Below are positions 28,817 through 37,468 of a DNA stretch of 44,090 bases, one piece after another (position 1 is the stretch's first letter; each line of letters starts with the position of its first letter). Origin of the DNA: Chloroflexus sp. GTDB taxonomy: Bacteria; Chloroflexota; Chloroflexia; Chloroflexales; Chloroflexaceae. The translations under genes and the position numbers were made by a program. The notes below the pieces were generated by a model. It had not been told where the DNA came from. It searched no databases and saw only the letters and a list, made by a program, of their open reading frames with translations. The DNA lies in the NCBI GenBank assembly GCA_025057175.1, contig JANWYE010000006.1:1-44090 (forward strand), given 5' to 3'.

Positions 28817-30202
28817 CTACGCCGATGAATCGGCTAATGCGCTTACGTAGCGCGCAACCATTTCGCTGCCGCCGAAGAGGGACGGCAGCGAGATTTTTTC
28901 GTTTGGCGCGTGCAAGTTGTCGTCGGGCAGGCCGAAACCGGTGATGATCAGCGGCGCGCGCAGGCATTTCTGAAATGTCGCCGCGATCGGCAAAGTGCCG
29001 CCACCGATGGTAAAGGCAGCCGGATTGCCAAAGGTGGCGGCAAAGGCTGCCGAGGCGGCTTGCACGGCTGGATGGCGATAGTCAACCAGCACCGGATGCG
29101 AGGCGCTCAGCACCGTAACGGTCAGCGTGACGCTAGGTGGGGCAAGGCGTTGTAAGAACACGCGCGCCAGTTCGGCGATCTCGTGGGGGTCTTGATCGGG
29201 CACCAGCCGCATGGAAAGCTTGGCTGTCGCTTGCGCCGGAATGACCGTCTTCTTCCCCGGCCCGCTAAACCCGCCGCCAATGCCGTGAATGTCGAGGGTC
29301 GGACGGATGCTGGCCCGTTCCAACACGGTAAAACCGGCCTCGCCAGCCAGTGCCGGCGCGCCGGTCAGATGCAACCATGCCGCTTCACTTACCGGCAATT
29401 GATTGATCAGTGCCCGCTCGGCCTCATCAACCACGCGCACCTTCTGGTAGAAGTCGGGCACCTGTATCCGCCGGGTTTCGCCATCTTGCAGCGCGGCCAG
29501 CATGCGCGACAGCACGTTGAAGGGATTATCAACCACCCCGCCAAACATGCCGGAATGGAGATCGGTTGCTGGGCCGCGCACAGTCACTTCTAGATAACAG
29601 TTGCCGCGTGTGCCGTAGAGAATGAGCGGCTGGCGCGGGCCGAGCATCATCGAATCGACCAACAACACCGCATCGCAGCGCAGCCGCTCGGCAGCCGCAG
29701 CGACAAAGCGATGGAGCGCAGTGCTCGACACTTCCTCTTCGCCTTCGATGATTAGCTTAACGTTGATTGGCAAGCGGCCACTCGTTTGTAGCCAAGCCTC
29801 AAGTGCGGCGATCACTGCCATCACCTGCCCTTTGTCGTCAGAAGCGCCCCGCGCGTAGAGGTTGTCGCCACTGACGGTGGGCGTGAATGGGGGAGTATGC
29901 CATTCGGCGATCGGATCGGCAGGCTGAACGTCGTAATGGCCGTAGATGAGAAGGGTGGGAGCGCCATCTGCGCCGAGCCACTCGCTGTAGACCATTGGAT
30001 GACCAGCGCCGGTGATGATCTCGGTGTGTGACATCCCGATTCGGTGGAGATAGGCGGCGAGCCATGCGGCAGCACGGGTCATATCGGCCTGATAGGCCGG
30101 ATCCATGCTGACGCTAGGTATGCTGAGAAGTTCGCACAACGCGCTAGTGTGGCGCGAACGGTGTTCGGCAAGGTAGGTAAGGGCAGCGGTTAATGCGCTC
30201 AT
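28817..30202 (-). CDS. M20 family metallopeptidase/dipeptidase
   Basis: LLIYGHYDVQPADPIAEWHTPPF, ARGASDDKGQVMA, LIIEGEEEVSS, GGTLPIA. ATG 30202 with aggag upstream. Confidence 0.9.
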   Translation of the reverse strand: MSALTAALTYLAEHRSRHTSALCELLSIPSVSMDPAYQADMTRAAAWLAAYLHRIGMSHTEIITGAGHPMVYSEWLGADGAPTLLIYGHYDVQPADPIAEWHTPPFTPTVSGDNLYARGASDDKGQVMAVIAALEAWLQTSGRLPINVKLIIEGEEEVSSTALHRFVAAAAERLRCDAVLLVDSMMLGPRQPLILYGTRGNCYLEVTVRGPATDLHSGMFGGVVDNPFNVLSRMLAALQDGETRRIQVPDFYQKVRVVDEAERALINQLPVSEAAWLHLTGAPALAGEAGFTVLERASIRPTLDIHGIGGGFSGPGKKTVIPAQATAKLSMRLVPDQDPHEIAELARVFLQRLAPPSVTLTVTVLSASHPVLVDYRHPAVQAASAAFAATFGNPAAFTIGGGTLPIAATFQKCLRAPLIITGFGLPDDNLHAPNEKISLPSLFGGSEMVARYVSALADSSA

Positions 30203-30219
30203 CGCTCTACTCCTCTTGG

Positions 30220-32751
30220 TTACTCGACAATCCATGGCAGCCCGCTAACCGCACTGCTCCGCTGATCTGGATCGGTGATGACATTAATGATCGCCGGCAT
30301 TCCACTAGCGAAAGCGCGGCGAATGGCAGGAGCAAGCTGGTCAATATGTGTGACCTGTTCGCCATACCCGCCCAGCGCGCGGGCCAGTTCGTCATAGCGG
30401 CTTGGGTTAAGGGCCGTGCCAACCACTGCCTGTTCGCCCCAACGCCGGCGCTGGCCGTCGCGCGTCTCGCCCCAACCGGCATCGTTAGCGATCACAACGA
30501 TGATCGGCAGACGGTGGCGCACCGCTGTATCAAACTCCATCCCGCACAAGCCAAACGCGCCATCTCCCATGATCGCCACCACCGGCGCTGCGGGCCGGGC
30601 CAGTTTTGCGCCGATGGCAAAGCCTAGGCCCACGCCAAGGTGACCGGTGCTGCCAACCCATGTGACACCGCCGGGAACGTAGGCATCAAGGTATTGAATA
30701 GCAAAGGCGGCACTATAGCCGCCATCAACGATCTTGATCGCGTCACGCGGCAAGCAATCAGCCAACGCTTGCATCAACTCGATCGAATGGATTGGCCGGT
30801 TAGCCCGCTCGCTCAGCCGCGCCGCCGCTGCGGTTTCGGCGCGCATCGCAGCGATGCTACCGTGGGCCATAGCCGGCCATCCTTCCTCCATCGCCCACGG
30901 CTCGGCAGAAGCAAGCAGCGCGTTGAGTTGGCGCAGCGCCTGCGCAGCATCGGCGACAATGCCGATCTCGATTGGGCGGGTCTTGCCGATGCTTTCGGGA
31001 TGGATGTCAATCTGCGCCACCGGCGCTTCAGGCGAAAAGAGCGGCGGACGGCCGTAGCCGATCGTCCAATCGAGGCGAGTACCAATCACTAGAAAGGCAT
31101 CGGCCAGCGCCGCTGGCGAGGGGTAGAACCCGGCAGCAAGCGGATGATCGTCGGGAATGAGACCGCGAGCCAGATTGCGGGTCAGCACCGGGATGCCGGT
31201 AGCCTCGACAAACCGGCGCAACTCCGCTTCGCCATGCGCCCACCACACGCCGCTGCCGGCGATAATTAGCGGGCGGCGCGCCTTGCGTAACAGATCGAGC
31301 GCGCGCCGCAGCAGCACCGGATCGGCGAGCGGGCCGCTACTGACCCGGTAGTGGCGAGGTATAGGCGCGGTCTCCACATCGATCATGGCCTGCATAACTT
31401 CAAGCGGAAAGTCGAGAAAGGCCGGGCCGGGCCGGCCGGTAGTGGCATAGCGGAGCGCGGCGGCGGTATATTCAGGCAAACGTTTAGTCTCGAAACAGGT
31501 GCGTTGCCATTTGGTGATTGGGCGGAGCAGGCGGAGCTGATCGATCGCCTGCATCACGCCAATGTCGCGCCCGGCTAGCGAACCTTGGGCAGTGGCAATG
31601 ATCATCGGCACTTGCGCCTCGTAGGCCACCTCAATCCCGGCGATCGCATTCACCAACCCCGGCGCGGCATCAACTGTGAGCAGCGCTGGCTGGCGGGTAA
31701 AGCGGGCAAAAGCGTCGGCCATATGAGCGGCATGCATCTCGTTGCGGGCATCGATCACAGATATGCCCTCTTCGCGGCAAGCGTTGACGAGATGGTAGTT
31801 GTGGCCGCCGACAATTGTAAAGGCATGCGTCACGCCGGCCTCGCGTAGGGTACGCGCCACCAGCCAACCACCATCGGCGCGCGCCTTGGGCAACGGCGGT
31901 GGTTTCGTTCCACCGGTAAGCTGGGCAATAAACTGCACCAGCTCGTCGTGGCTCATACGCTGGCGCAAACCGAGCAGGCCAGTGCGTTCGGCGGGACCAA
32001 CCCGGCGGCGGATTGGCGGTGGATCGGCAGCAGCGACCTCAAGGATGGCTAACGCAACCTCGTCAGGATCGCCGGCATGTTCCCATGCAGCAGCCATGGT
32101 TGCGGCCATCCGCAGGGCGCGCGCGGCATAGGGGCTATCGGGTCTGAGGGTGGCGCGAGCGGCAGCGATCGCGTTGGCCGGCATCGCCGTCTTAAACATG
32201 CCACAGGGTTGAATGACCGAGACCCGGATGCCAAATGGCGTTACTTCTTGATAGAGACTATCGGAAAAGCCCTCGACCGCATGCTTGGTTGCCGTATAGA
32301 CGCCCTGAAACGGAAACCCGATCACGCCACTATCCGACGAAAGATTGATGATATGCCCGCTGCCAGCAGCGCGCATCGCCGGCAAGACCGCCTGCGTGAC
32401 CAGCATCATGCCGATAATATTGACATCGAACAAACGCCGGATGTCGTCTATTGTTGCCTCTTCGAGCGGGCCGCCGTGACCGAGACCGGCATTGTTGACT
32501 AGCACATCAATCCGGCCAAAGTGGGCCAGCGCGGCGGCCACACCATGCCGGATTGCGGCTGGATCGGTGAGATCCATTGCCAACCGCAACAGTTGGGCAG
32601 GCTCTGCCGCCGGCAATGCTGCCATCAACTCAAGCTGGCGATCGGCAGCCGCCACACATTCACCGCGCTCGATCAGGCGCCGGACAAGCCGCAGACCGAA
32701 GCCGCCGCCGGCGCCGGTAACTAGCCAAACCCGCGGTGAGGTGCTCGCCAT
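30220..32751 (-). CDS. Bifunctional fusion: N-terminal short-chain dehydrogenase/reductase plus C-terminal ThDP-dependent enzyme (2-hydroxyacyl-CoA lyase/acetolactate synthase-like)
   Basis: One uninterrupted 843-aa frame. SDR: VTGAGGGFGL, LVNNAGLG, YTATK. ThDP: RNEMHAAHMADAFARF (cofactor Glu region), GDGAFGLCGMEFDTAVRHRLPIIVVIANDAGW. Confidence 0.88.
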   Translation of the reverse strand: MASTSPRVWLVTGAGGGFGLRLVRRLIERGECVAAADRQLELMAALPAAEPAQLLRLAMDLTDPAAIRHGVAAALAHFGRIDVLVNNAGLGHGGPLEEATIDDIRRLFDVNIIGMMLVTQAVLPAMRAAGSGHIINLSSDSGVIGFPFQGVYTATKHAVEGFSDSLYQEVTPFGIRVSVIQPCGMFKTAMPANAIAAARATLRPDSPYAARALRMAATMAAAWEHAGDPDEVALAILEVAAADPPPIRRRVGPAERTGLLGLRQRMSHDELVQFIAQLTGGTKPPPLPKARADGGWLVARTLREAGVTHAFTIVGGHNYHLVNACREEGISVIDARNEMHAAHMADAFARFTRQPALLTVDAAPGLVNAIAGIEVAYEAQVPMIIATAQGSLAGRDIGVMQAIDQLRLLRPITKWQRTCFETKRLPEYTAAALRYATTGRPGPAFLDFPLEVMQAMIDVETAPIPRHYRVSSGPLADPVLLRRALDLLRKARRPLIIAGSGVWWAHGEAELRRFVEATGIPVLTRNLARGLIPDDHPLAAGFYPSPAALADAFLVIGTRLDWTIGYGRPPLFSPEAPVAQIDIHPESIGKTRPIEIGIVADAAQALRQLNALLASAEPWAMEEGWPAMAHGSIAAMRAETAAAARLSERANRPIHSIELMQALADCLPRDAIKIVDGGYSAAFAIQYLDAYVPGGVTWVGSTGHLGVGLGFAIGAKLARPAAPVVAIMGDGAFGLCGMEFDTAVRHRLPIIVVIANDAGWGETRDGQRRRWGEQAVVGTALNPSRYDELARALGGYGEQVTHIDQLAPAIRRAFASGMPAIINVITDPDQRSSAVSGLPWIVE

Positions 32752-32781
32752 AGCGTGTCTCCTTGAGGTGGTGTTTCTGCC

Positions 32782-34206
32782 TTAAAACAAGGTGTTAAAC
32801 ACATCAATCACCAACTCGTTAGCGATGGGATCGGGCAACGCATCAAGCACCTCGTTGATCAGGGCCATCTCAGCGGGCAGCTCACCCGCCTGCAACCCGA
32901 TCGCCTGCCAGAGTTGTTGCAACGCCGCCGGCGAACGATCACGCACGAGAACGGCAACCGCCATCTCGACCAACGCGCGATCGATCGGCGGCCACTGCGG
33001 CGCTTCGGCGACACAAGCGGCTAAATCGGCCAGCAGCGCCTCAACCTGCCCGGCCACGCCGTAAGACACCGAAAGGTGGATATTGCGCGGCGAATGAGGC
33101 GTCGAGAGTTGCGGCTGCACATACCAACCGCGCCGGCGCATCGCATCAGCCAGTTGGAAGACATTGATTGTAGGCGAGGCCACCGCGACCATGCTCATCA
33201 CCGGTTGGCCGAGCACCTGCAAGCCGGGAATAGCGTTAATGCCGGCAATCAAGCGTTCGGTCGCCGCCTGCACGGTTGCTACCATCTGGCGATAGCCAGC
33301 AGCGCCGAGATAGCGCAACAAGGCCCACGCCGCCGCCAGCGGCCCCGCCGAGCGCGAACTGAGCGCCGTTGGATTAATCACGGTATAGGCGGTAGTATCG
33401 GTGGAGGCGAACAACTGAAACCGGCGCAGATCGCGATTACGGTACAGAATTACCGACGCGCCTTTGGCGGCATAGCCGTATTTATGCAGATCGACTGACA
33501 GCGACGTCACCCCCGGCACACTCAGATCAAACGGCGTAATCTGGCGACCGAGTTGGCGCAAAAAAGGCAGATACATCCCGCCCACGCAAGCATCAACATG
33601 GCAAAGCAGACCATACTCTTGCGCCAAACCGGCAATCTCAGGCACCGGATCGAGCGCCCCTTGCGCATACGACGGCGCTGACGCCACCAGTAAAATAGTG
33701 CGGTCATTGATCGCCGAACGCATGGCCCGCACATCAGCGGCAAAGGTCGCTGGATCGAAATCAACCACCACCGGCTTGACGCCCAGATAGTGAGCAGCCT
33801 TGTGAAACGCGGCGTGAGCCGTGCGCGCCAACACCATCTCAGGCTGATCGAGCGCCGGCCGGTGCGCGCGCGCCCAGTCACGGGCAGTCTTCACCGCGAG
33901 CAGAATGCTCTCGGTGCCACCGGAAGTGACATTGCCGCAGGTCTGATCGTCACCTCCCAACACATCGGCCACCATCCGCACCACCTCTTGCTCAAGGCGG
34001 GCAGTGCTAGGGAAGGTGGTTGGATCGAGGCAATTCTCACTCAGGTAGAGCAGATAGGCTTGCTCGATCAACGCAGTTGCCGCTTCATCGGGCTGATAGA
34101 TATAGGCCCACACCCGGCCCCGCTGCCAATCGAGATCGGCAGCTTTGCCATGCCGCAGCGCGGCGAGTATCTCGTCAGGAGCCATCCCTTCGGCAGGAAA
34201 CCTCAC
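32782..34206 (-). CDS. PLP-dependent decarboxylase/lyase, sphingosine-1-phosphate lyase-like
   Basis: TSGGTESILLAVKTARDWA, HAAFHKAAHYLGVK, VDACVGGMYLPF, SVDLHKYGYAAKGASVILYRN (PLP lysine in HKYGYAAKG). Confidence 0.85.
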   Translation of the reverse strand: MRFPAEGMAPDEILAALRHGKAADLDWQRGRVWAYIYQPDEAATALIEQAYLLYLSENCLDPTTFPSTARLEQEVVRMVADVLGGDDQTCGNVTSGGTESILLAVKTARDWARAHRPALDQPEMVLARTAHAAFHKAAHYLGVKPVVVDFDPATFAADVRAMRSAINDRTILLVASAPSYAQGALDPVPEIAGLAQEYGLLCHVDACVGGMYLPFLRQLGRQITPFDLSVPGVTSLSVDLHKYGYAAKGASVILYRNRDLRRFQLFASTDTTAYTVINPTALSSRSAGPLAAAWALLRYLGAAGYRQMVATVQAATERLIAGINAIPGLQVLGQPVMSMVAVASPTINVFQLADAMRRRGWYVQPQLSTPHSPRNIHLSVSYGVAGQVEALLADLAACVAEAPQWPPIDRALVEMAVAVLVRDRSPAALQQLWQAIGLQAGELPAEMALINEVLDALPDPIANELVIDVFNTLF

Positions 34207-35540
34207 GGCGTAACCCTTTCCGGCGCCAATTCAGCTTTTGGCGCCCGTTGCAACGGATACTTCCACATACAAAAGACGATGAGGAGGGCGGCAAGGATCG
34301 TAGTCCCGCCAATCAGAAACCGGATCCCCCAGACCGCGCTCTCGGTTTGGAGATCGCTACCGGCGACATAGCCGGCCAGCGAGAGCACCGTCGCAAACAG
34401 CACGCCCTGCGCTGAAAAGGCCAACTTGGTGATACCGCCGTTCATGCCGAAAAAGATCCCCTCGCGGCGGGAACCGTGACGGGCAGCGTCATCATCGATC
34501 ACCTCGGCGATAAGCGGGAACGGCATCAACATCGAGCCGGCCAATCCCGGCACCACCAGCAGCGTGCTAATCAAGCCGGAGAGGAAATCGGTGGCCAGCA
34601 TCATGGCGATAAAACCGGGGATAAAACAGAGGCTAGTAATGATCCAAGCCCGGCGCGGGCCGATCCGGGCAACCATTGGCCGCCAGACCAGCAGCATCGG
34701 GATAGTGAGCAGGATCGGGATGCCCAGCAAAATCGCCTCGGCATCGCCGCCGCTGAGGCGAATGCCGGCCACCTCGATTGAGCCTTGAATGCCGAGCGCA
34801 TACTTGCGCCAGAAGGGCAGCATCGCCGCCAAGGCCAGCCAGATGTACTCTTTGGCAATATTCGCGCCGATAAACCAGCGAAACGGACGGCTAGCGAGTG
34901 TGATTCGCAGCGCAGCCAGCAGATGAACCTGATCATTGCCGATCTTGCTCGGATCCTCGCGCACACCGATCATCGCGATCAGGTAGCCGGCGGCGACCAA
35001 CACCCCCATCAGCGCGCCCATCCAGACATAGCCCACCTCTTCGGCTAGGATGGGGGCAAGGATAAACGACAGCAACAGCGCAATCGTTGCCAATATCTCG
35101 CGCGTCGCCGACAGATCGATCCGCGCCCGTAAATTGGGCGCAACTTCAGGAAAGAGCGCATTGTAGGCGATAATCGTCAAGCTGTATAGCGTATCAAAAA
35201 CAAAGAGAATGATTAAAAAATAGGCAGCCAACAGCCATGGCGACTGGCCCGGCGGCGTCCAGAGAAAGAAGAAGGCGAGGCCAAGCGGCACCGCGCCAAA
35301 CACCACATAGGGCACGCGGCGGCCCATCGGCGTGCGGGTGCGGTCGGACAACTGGCCCATCAGCGGATCGTTGATCGCATTCCACAGACCATAGATCGTC
35401 CAGATAATCCCGGCAACAGCCGCATTGAGGCCGAGCATATCGACGTAATAGAACTGGATGCGATTGCCGAAGACCTGATAGGCGATCGTGTTGGCGAAAT
35501 TGCCCATCGAATAGGTAATGTAGCGCAGCAGCCGGTTCAT
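34203..35540 (-). CDS. MFS transporter, GPH (glycoside-pentoside-hexuronide:cation symporter, MelB-like) family
   Basis: NDPLMGQLSDRTRTPMGRRVPYVVFGAVPLGLAFFFLW signature; about 12 hydrophobic segments. Overlaps the next gene by ATGA. Confidence 0.87.
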   Translation of the reverse strand: MNRLLRYITYSMGNFANTIAYQVFGNRIQFYYVDMLGLNAAVAGIIWTIYGLWNAINDPLMGQLSDRTRTPMGRRVPYVVFGAVPLGLAFFFLWTPPGQSPWLLAAYFLIILFVFDTLYSLTIIAYNALFPEVAPNLRARIDLSATREILATIALLLSFILAPILAEEVGYVWMGALMGVLVAAGYLIAMIGVREDPSKIGNDQVHLLAALRITLASRPFRWFIGANIAKEYIWLALAAMLPFWRKYALGIQGSIEVAGIRLSGGDAEAILLGIPILLTIPMLLVWRPMVARIGPRRAWIITSLCFIPGFIAMMLATDFLSGLISTLLVVPGLAGSMLMPFPLIAEVIDDDAARHGSRREGIFFGMNGGITKLAFSAQGVLFATVLSLAGYVAGSDLQTESAVWGIRFLIGGTTILAALLIVFCMWKYPLQRAPKAELAPERVTP

Positions 35541-35558
35541 GCCCCACTCCTCCCTCAG

Positions 35559-36239
35559 TCACGCGCCATTAATGCGATTGCCGGCAACCGGCGGATCGGG
35601 CAGACCGAGCAGCCGGGCCGCATAGAGATGCAAGAAGTGCTTAAAGGCGGCTACTCGGGCTGGATCGGTAGGATCGAGCCGCGTCCCGGCTGGATCGAGC
35701 GGGCCGCCGGCAAAGTAGCCGTAGAGAATCCACGTAAAACTGTGGAGGATAAGGCGCAGATCGGGGATTGCCGGCCTAATGGCGTTAGCAGCCTGCGCGC
35801 GCTGGAGCAAGTCAAGCACCATGGCATAGAGTGGCAGCGAAACCTCACCCTCGATCGCCGCCGGCGAGTCGTCCTGTTCCAACCAACGCCGCAACCAGAG
35901 CCGGGGCAATTCAGGATGGGTCAAGGTCAGCTCAACCAGCGCGTCGATCAAACCATTAAGGCGTTGTTGCAGTGCCGGCGGATCGGCGATCACCGGCGCG
36001 GGTATATCGCCGATATAGGCCGTAATGAGGGCTTGTTCGCGTTCGGCCAAGCGGCGAAAGACCGCGCGATAGAGATCGAGTTTATTGCCAAAATGGTAAT
36101 GGATCGTCGCGACATTGAGACCGGTCGCAGTCGCTAACGCCCGCATCGACATCCCGTGGTAGCCATAGCTGGCAAAGAGCGCCGTCGCCGCGGCCAAAAT
36201 CCGCTCGGCGCTCGACAGGGTTGCTTCCGACTGCTCCAT
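35559..36239 (-). CDS. TetR family transcriptional regulator
   Basis: N-terminal HTH: AERILAAATALFASYGYHGMSMRALATATGLNVATIHYHFGNKLDLYRAVF. Confidence 0.9.
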   Translation of the reverse strand: MEQSEATLSSAERILAAATALFASYGYHGMSMRALATATGLNVATIHYHFGNKLDLYRAVFRRLAEREQALITAYIGDIPAPVIADPPALQQRLNGLIDALVELTLTHPELPRLWLRRWLEQDDSPAAIEGEVSLPLYAMVLDLLQRAQAANAIRPAIPDLRLILHSFTWILYGYFAGGPLDPAGTRLDPTDPARVAAFKHFLHLYAARLLGLPDPPVAGNRINGA

Positions 36240-36320
36240 AGCCCGGCATCTCCTGCGGGTTAGGCAACGAACGCAAAGGCCCGGCGAAAGGGATGCGACC
36301 GGCTAGCTTGTCTAGGCTGA

Positions 36321-36336
36321 TGAATGTGATCATTCA
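36321..36336. promoter_or_regulatory. Palindrome TGAATG-TGAT-CATTCA (candidate TetR operator)
   Basis: Perfect 6-bp arms with 4-bp spacer, about 80 bp upstream of the TetR start. Confidence 0.5.
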
Positions 36337-36492
36337 ATCCGGCATGCAATAGTGCTGGCACGCGCCCCTCATCTTCCGGGAGTGAAGCCGAAACGCCTAA
36401 TCAGCGGCAAGCGTTCTGACATTAGCCTTCATTCGCTATGCTCTGCGTCATTGCGATATAGCATCTAATCAATCGTTTGATGGAATAAGGCT

Positions 36493-36521
36493 AGTATAGA
36501 GGTTGCTAACGGTGGTGTCAA
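36493..36521 (-). promoter_or_regulatory. Promoter upstream of TetR operon on minus strand: TTGACA-N17-TATACT
   Basis: Plus-strand AGTATA 36493-36498 and TGTCAA 36516-36521; read on minus as TTGACA-17-TATACT. Confidence 0.65.
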
Positions 36522-36637
36522 GGGGCAGTTGCAACGGACTCGGCACACCATAACGGGCGCAGCGCACCCACCCCATAATCGAGGAAAAGCGCTGCGCCCG
36601 CAACGCGCACGAACCAGCAGCTTGGCAACAGGCCTAC

Positions 36638-37048
36638 TTATGGCATCACCACCTGTACCGTGCCCTCCATCCCGGCGTTGTAATGCCCGAGAATACCGCA
36701 GATAAGCTGGTACTTGCCGATCTGTTCAGGCGCAGTAAAGGTAACGGTCGTCGTTTCGCCGGGCTTGACTTCAATTTCCCAATAGATATTTTCTTCGTCT
36801 TCGCTACCAAAACTGTCACCAATTGAGGTGCCGTATTTCATAATAACGAACTCATGTTCAACAGCACCTTTATTGGTAATATTGAGCGTAATTTCCTTAC
36901 CAGACGGAATGATCATTTCTTTTGGTGCATATTCGTAATCGGTCATGACTACGTTAATCACCTCAGCGGGTACTGGGCGACGGCTACAGGCAGCCAGCGG
37001 AACGAATGCGACCATGAACGCAAACAACAGGAACCAGCGCTTCTTCAT
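36638..37048 (-). CDS. Cupredoxin lipoprotein (plastocyanin/auracyanin-like type-1 copper protein)
   Basis: MKKRWFLLFAFMVAFVPLAAC signal with lipobox; copper ligands in VEHEF and CGILGHYNAGM (Cys, His, Met). ATG 37048. Confidence 0.85.
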   Translation of the reverse strand: MKKRWFLLFAFMVAFVPLAACSRRPVPAEVINVVMTDYEYAPKEMIIPSGKEITLNITNKGAVEHEFVIMKYGTSIGDSFGSEDEENIYWEIEVKPGETTTVTFTAPEQIGKYQLICGILGHYNAGMEGTVQVVMP

Positions 37049-37251
37049 AACCCCCCCTTGAACACTGTGGCGCAAACGGTCTGCCAAATGAGAACCAAAA
37101 ATACTCGGATAGGCGAGAAGCCAGTAAACTTCCCATCCGGGCAAAAAAAAGCGCGCAAAGACCGGTGAAAGATATAAATCTTTCACAACTAAAATTTGTT
37201 TTAATTGTGGTGGATTATATGTTCTTTTGTTGACTGGAAACTGATATTTGG

Positions 37252-37280
37252 AATATACATCAATTTACTAAAAATGTTAA
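37252..37280 (-). promoter_or_regulatory. Putative cupredoxin promoter on minus strand: TTAACA-N17-TATATT
   Basis: Plus-strand AATATA 37252-37257 and TGTTAA 37275-37280, within an AT-rich intergenic block. Confidence 0.4.
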
Positions 37281-37369
37281 GTTTTTACCAAAATGATATC
37301 TTGCAACATATCAAAATAGTTTCATATCGAAATTCTACAGATTAAACGAGAAAATAAACAAGAACGATT

Positions 37370-37401
37370 AACGCCACGGATAGATCTCCATCCGTGGCGT
37401 T
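37370..37401 (-). terminator. Rho-independent terminator of the nifJ-DHOD operon
   Basis: AACGCCACGGAT-AGATCTCC-ATCCGTGGCGTT, perfect 12-bp stem. On the minus strand it is followed by a T-rich tail (TAATCGTTCTTGTTTATTTTC). Confidence 0.8.
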
Positions 37402-37468
37402 GCATCCGGCAAACCACCGCATCGATCGCGGCGAGCTTCAAGCAGCCGCTAAGCCAAACGATGCCATA

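Noticed and set aside
28794-28819. Terminator between convergent bchP and M20 genes
   Set aside because: TAGGGCAA...TTGTCCCTA is imperfect with a bulge and no T-run; too weak to call.
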